Source: a virus
Direction: 5' to 3' (one strand)
DNA: 22,472 bases
IMG/VR virus record: IMGVR_UViG_3300036770_007749
Location: 1 to 22,472 of that record
How positions within the stretch are numbered: position 1 is the stretch's first letter; the number at the start of each line of letters is the position of its first letter. Below, piece by piece: positions 20,038-22,472 of the stretch. A program made the position numbers and the translations under genes. The notes under the pieces were generated by a model. It searched no databases, was not told the DNA's origin, and saw nothing but the letters and a program-made list of their open reading frames with translations.

Positions 20038-21501
20038 TTAAGAACAACTATAGTTACTATTTATTGGTCCATTACCATTAACATCGGCAGTAACACATGT
20101 TGGATCGGTGTCACTTTGAGTGGCATAATTCCAGTATCCTGCGTTAGTACCGCGGCCTTTGTAATAAGCCGCTTTGTACCATTCATTTTCACTAGGAATA
20201 AAATAGTTAGCATTAACATTACGAGTAATACTCACTCCAGAAGTTGCTCCATTTAGAGTATAAGCTCCGTCTTCGGTAGTAGTATTATCTTGGTTTCCAG
20301 AGGACTTACCATTATGTAACCAGTTGCAATATCTTGCACAATCAAACCAGCTAACATAAACTACGGGTTTGTTCCCCATATTGGTCTTAACGGTGTAGGT
20401 ATAGCTTCCGCTAGAACCAGATCGAGTTATGCCGCCTCTAGCACCGCTATCCATATTTGTATTGTATAAATTGTAAGTATCAGTACTCGCTACTGCGTTA
20501 AGAAATTCCGCATACTCACAATTGGTAACATGATATTGAGCAATACTATACACATAGTTTACGATTCCATAACCAGTACTATCAGCACTATTATAAACAT
20601 CACCAACACTAACAAAATATGAAAGAGATAAAGGGTTAAGGGAACTTGCAAGACGAAAACCGAGGTAGATGTTTTCAACCAACGGGAGGTCTGCGGCACT
20701 ACTGGAGGACGACACGCTGGACGCGCTGGCGACCCCCCAGTTGCCGCCCCGAGCAACACGAGACGAGCCTGTAATAGCTTCGGTCCAATTCCACACATTT
20801 CCGCTCTGGTCATATGTTCCATAAGCACTTGGCCCGCCATTACTTCCAACGGTTGTAACATTACCATCTTGACCATTCCAATCAGCGCAAATGTTAAAAT
20901 TAGCACTATTGGCCCCTATTGGAAAAGGCGGAAGTGTTGGCGTAGGGGTTATCGTTGTAGTAGGAGTTGGCGTAATGGTGTTGGTTGGCGTGTTAGTAGG
21001 CGTAATGGTGTTGGTTGGCGTGTTAGTAGGCGTAATGGTGTTGGTTGGCGTAATGGTGTTGGTTGGCGTAATAGTATTGGTTGGCGTAATAGTGTTGGTA
21101 GGTGTAATAGTTGAGGTCACTGTATTTGTTGGAGTAACGCTATTTGTTGGAGTAGGAGTATTCGTCTCGGTAGTAGTTGGTGTTGCTGTAGGTGTTGATG
21201 TAGCCGTATTAGTCGGAGTAACTGTTGGTGTAGCCGTATTAGTCGGAGTAACTGTTGGTGTAGCCGTATTAGTCGGAGTAACTGTTGGTGTAGCCGTATT
21301 AGTCGGAGTAACTGTTGGTGTTGTTGTTGGAGTAATACTACTGGTAGGAGTAACGGTGTTTGTTGGAGATACCGATGGCGTAACCGACGTTGTCGGGGTA
21401 ATAGTTGGAGTTGTGCTATTTGTCGGAGTTATACTCGGCGTGATCGTCGGCGTGGGGGAAGGTATGATAGGACAACATTTAATATTAACAATATTTTTCA
21501 T
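20038..21501 (-). CDS. fibre-like protein: Thr/Pro stalk, then permuted FGE/SUMF1 head with a DGR-like variable patch
   Basis: A 487-residue probable virion surface or host-binding protein. Residues 1-12 ([12 protein letters not shown]) may attach it. Residues 13-192 are a Thr/Pro/Asn repeat stalk encoded by exact DNA repeats. Residues about 195-487 are an FGE-like, C-type-lectin-fold head in swapped order: first [26 protein letters not shown] and LGFRLAS (normally the C-terminal half), then [56 protein letters not shown] and YATQSDTDP (normally the N-terminal half). Enzymatic FGE cysteines are missing. Residues about 245-287 fall in a GC-rich, adenine-poor DNA patch, as in DGR variable regions. 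It starts by ATGA overlap with the preceding coiled-coil gene. Confidence 0.8.
   Translation of the reverse strand: MKNIVNIKCCPIIPSPTPTITPSITPTNSTTPTITPTTSVTPSVSPTNTVTPTSSITPTTTPTVTPTNTATPTVTPTNTATPTVTPTNTATPTVTPTNTATSTPTATPTTTETNTPTPTNSVTPTNTVTSTITPTNTITPTNTITPTNTITPTNTITPTNTPTNTITPTNTPTNTITPTPTTTITPTPTLPPFPIGANSANFNICADWNGQDGNVTTVGSNGGPSAYGTYDQSGNVWNWTEAITGSSRVARGGNWGVASASSVSSSSSAADLPLVENIYLGFRLASSLNPLSLSYFVSVGDVYNSADSTGYGIVNYVYSIAQYHVTNCEYAEFLNAVASTDTYNLYNTNMDSGARGGITRSGSSGSYTYTVKTNMGNKPVVYVSWFDCARYCNWLHNGKSSGNQDNTTTEDGAYTLNGATSGVSITRNVNANYFIPSENEWYKAAYYKGRGTNAGYWNYATQSDTDPTCVTADVNGNGPINSNYSCS
20641..20769 (-). other. putative DGR variable repeat (VR) inside the FGE-like head
   Basis: On the coding strand only 16 of these 129 bases are A. 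By count, 43 of 60 bases in 20701-20760 and 31 of 60 in 20641-20700 are G or C, against 18 of 60 in the adjacent 20581-20640. The patch encodes the RGGNW to GFRLAS part of the lectin-fold head, which is the segment diversified by DGRs in FGE-type targets. Codons here avoid A (Arg as CGT/CGG, Ser as TCC/TCG, Leu as CTC), whereas the paralogue at 18590-18720 uses AGA, TTA and ATA. A CTTGCAAG palindrome lies at the 3' end. No template repeat or reverse transcriptase is in the window. Confidence 0.5.
20971..21102 (-). repeat. tandem 30-base and 18-base repeats in the Thr/Pro stalk
   Basis: Two exact 30-base units (20971-21000, 21001-21030) are followed by four 18-base units (21031-21048 and 21049-21066 exact, the next two with one or more substitutions). 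On the coding strand they specify [10 protein letters not shown] and PTNTIT, so changes in copy number keep the frame and simply lengthen or shorten the stalk. Confidence 0.85.
21201..21320 (-). repeat. four exact 30-base tandem repeats in the Thr/Pro stalk
   Basis: Units at 21201-21230, 21231-21260, 21261-21290 and 21291-21320 are identical. Each encodes ten stalk residues, reading as [10 protein letters not shown] in one register. Exact identity at third codon positions points to recent amplification by slippage or unequal recombination. There are no spacers, so this is not a CRISPR array. Confidence 0.9.
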
Positions 21502-21788
21502 GATGATGCTAAAGGAATATTGCTTAATTGTCCTTCTATAGTAGTTAGTCTACTATCCAATGTTTGTAATTGAATATTGAGTAATGTAGAAGTTTGTTCT
21601 AGTGTGGTATTTAACAGATTGAAAGTATTGATGGAGGGCACGGTGTCAACGGGTTTTGAATACGGAAATTCTACTATAACTAAAGATGGAGGACTAGTGT
21701 CTTGATTAATAGCCCATACTTGGTACTCTGGTAATGGAGGTAAACTAAATGGTAGTCCACTTATACTTATTAGTCTTGGTAAATTCAT
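21498..21788 (-). CDS. small structural-type protein with C-terminal coiled coil
   Basis: A 96-residue protein. The first 55 residues are Pro-rich and beta-like ([40 protein letters not shown]). The last 40 form a heptad-type helix ([35 protein letters not shown]), probably a trimeric or dimeric coiled coil. Its stop overlaps the start of the FGE-like fibre gene as ATGA. It may be the base or connector of that fibre, but no family was recognised. A 20-base gap separates it from the intein-containing gene upstream. Confidence 0.65.
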   Translation of the reverse strand: MNLPRLISISGLPFSLPPLPEYQVWAINQDTSPPSLVIVEFPYSKPVDTVPSINTFNLLNTTLEQTSTLLNIQLQTLDSRLTTIEGQLSNIPLASS

Positions 21789-21808
21789 AATAAACTCATA
21801 TTATATAT

Positions 21809-22472
21809 TTATGAAGATAAATAATCAAAACCATAGTCTGGTAATTTTTGTAATGGAAATCCATCAAAGTCACTAAAAGCGTATGCTCCATTACCTTTTA
21901 ACATACCGGCTGCTACATCTGCTTTTATTAAAAATGATCCGTTTGGAATAGTGTCCCATTCAGGATGTCCTCCAGAGTTCCAACTATTCCCACACCAAAC
22001 AGCCCTTCCGTTTCTTCTAACATACATAATATGATTAGGAATAGTAGCACAATATATTTTACCATTATAAGGTAATAATATTGGTTTTGTTCCATTATGT
22101 TCTCTTGGTGTTAGTGAAATTTCTTTTATATTAAGTCTATATTCTTTATGTCTAGTTATATTTTTATGACCATTTTTTCCATTATCTCTACCAATACGAT
22201 CAACCTCTATTATATCTGCGGCTAATCCTATTTTTAGTATTAGTTCTTGCATATCATCTGCTAGTTTTTTTGAGGATGTATAATAATTAATTTTACCATT
22301 AGACCTAGAACCGTCTCCTAGCATCATAGCATCAAAAAATATTTTTTGTTGTCTTGATGACAAATTTTTTATATAGTCTGGGATATATTTTTGATGAGCT
22401 TTACCATAAATTTTCAATTTATTATATAAGTTTTTGTCATAAGACACCATATTCGAAGAAAATCTAAATGGT
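21809..22472 (-). CDS. intein-containing phage protein, C-terminal part (LAGLIDADG intein plus C-extein)
   Basis: The reading frame is open to the right edge, so the ATG at 22450 is probably internal. Most of it is intein: a DOD/LAGLIDADG-type segment (IPDYIKNLSSRQQKIFFDAM, MLGDGSRS, then YYTSSKKLADDMQELILKIG) and the C-terminal Hint block IYCATIPNHIMYVRRNGRAV followed by WCGN. The splice junction is N/S between bases 21986 and 21985. The C-extein is the last 58 residues (SWNSGGHPEWDTIPNGSFLI to GFDYLSS), a piece that I cannot assign to a family. The penultimate intein residue is Gly instead of the usual His, as in some phage inteins. The host protein is likely structural from its position next to the fibre genes. 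Confidence 0.75.
   Translation of the reverse strand, partial: PFRFSSNMVSYDKNLYNKLKIYGKAHQKYIPDYIKNLSSRQQKIFFDAMMLGDGSRSNGKINYYTSSKKLADDMQELILKIGLAADIIEVDRIGRDNGKNGHKNITRHKEYRLNIKEISLTPREHNGTKPILLPYNGKIYCATIPNHIMYVRRNGRAVWCGNSWNSGGHPEWDTIPNGSFLIKADVAAGMLKGNGAYAFSDFDGFPLQKLPDYGFDYLSS
21986..22472 (-). mobile_element. intein with LAGLIDADG homing endonuclease region (partial)
   Basis: The C-terminal portion of a protein-splicing element, ending at Asn155 counted from the ATG at 22450, followed by Ser+1 of the extein. The N-terminal splicing block (Cys/Ser1, blocks A and B) is outside the window. Homing endonuclease motifs are readable but incomplete on the upstream side. The element is in frame, with no stop through the window edge. 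Confidence 0.7.

Noticed and set aside
20559-20906. Minus-strand 115-residue frame overlapping the fibre head gene
   Set aside because: It is an alternative frame of the FGE-like domain; the main frame carries the conserved motifs.
21201-21320. Possible CRISPR-like array of 30-base direct repeats
   Set aside because: The repeats are back to back with no spacers and encode an in-frame Thr/Pro repeat.
17335-21501. Formylglycine-generating enzyme activity for the two FGE-like proteins
   Set aside because: The catalytic cysteine pair expected near the RGGSW segment is absent in both. The heads are better read as structural or binding domains.
20891-21541. Long plus-strand reading frame encoding a Val/Gly-rich hydrophobic repeat protein
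   Set aside because: It is the antisense of the Thr/Pro stalk repeats. The VGV-type pattern comes from reading the PT repeat on the other strand, and no other plus-strand gene exists in the window.
1-22472. Reverse transcriptase or template repeat for the suspected DGR
   Set aside because: No reading frame shows reverse transcriptase motifs, and no second copy of the RGGNW-to-GFRLAS DNA segment was found by eye on either strand. They must be outside the window if they exist.

Overview
The window is a continuous block of a tailed-phage (Caudoviricetes) genome. Every credible gene lies on the minus strand. Genes are packed with 4 to 20 base overlaps or very short gaps, and the DNA is strongly AT-rich. 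The combination of a DnaB-type helicase, a RecA/UvsX-like recombinase, PhoH, class I ribonucleotide reductase, a MazG-like pyrophosphohydrolase and a dCMP deaminase is typical of large lytic myovirus-like phages, often aquatic ones. The host cannot be read from the sequence. No tRNA, CRISPR array, integrase or insertion sequence was seen.

In transcription order (high to low coordinates), the right end (22472-17335) is structural. It starts with the C-terminal part of an intein-split protein, followed by a small coiled-coil protein and then a fibre-like protein. The fibre has a Thr/Pro stalk and a formylglycine-generating-enzyme-like (FGE/SUMF1, C-type-lectin fold) head. Four small membrane or secreted proteins follow, then a second FGE-like protein with its stalk on the other side of the head. 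In both heads the two halves of the FGE fold appear in swapped order, that is, circularly permuted. In the first head a patch of about 130 bases is GC-rich and adenine-poor on the coding strand. This is what the variable repeat of a diversity-generating retroelement (DGR) looks like. No reverse transcriptase or template repeat is in the window, so the DGR is a prediction.

The middle (17335-10285) is a surface-glycan cassette: two RgpF-like glycosyltransferases at its ends, a 978-residue protein with three glycosyltransferase domains, a truncated glycosyltransferase remnant, an SGNH-like/DUF6473-like protein and two different sulfotransferases. It follows the Thr/Pro-rich stalk genes directly, so the phage may decorate its own fibres with a (sulfated) glycan. 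That link is inference.

The left part (10288-1) is nucleotide and DNA metabolism. It contains dCMP deaminase, a 50-residue membrane protein, NrdB, a short NrdA, a MazG-like enzyme, PhoH, an HNH endonuclease and a run of small phage proteins that includes a pair of paralogues and an FmdB-like zinc ribbon. It ends with a recombination/replication set: RecA-like recombinase, a PD-(D/E)xK-like nuclease, a possible UvsY-like mediator, a zinc-ribbon protein and the replicative helicase, which runs off the left edge. There is no gene-free stretch longer than about 60 bases; the two largest gaps (6566-6623 and 19983-20037) share a 12-base motif that may be a promoter element.
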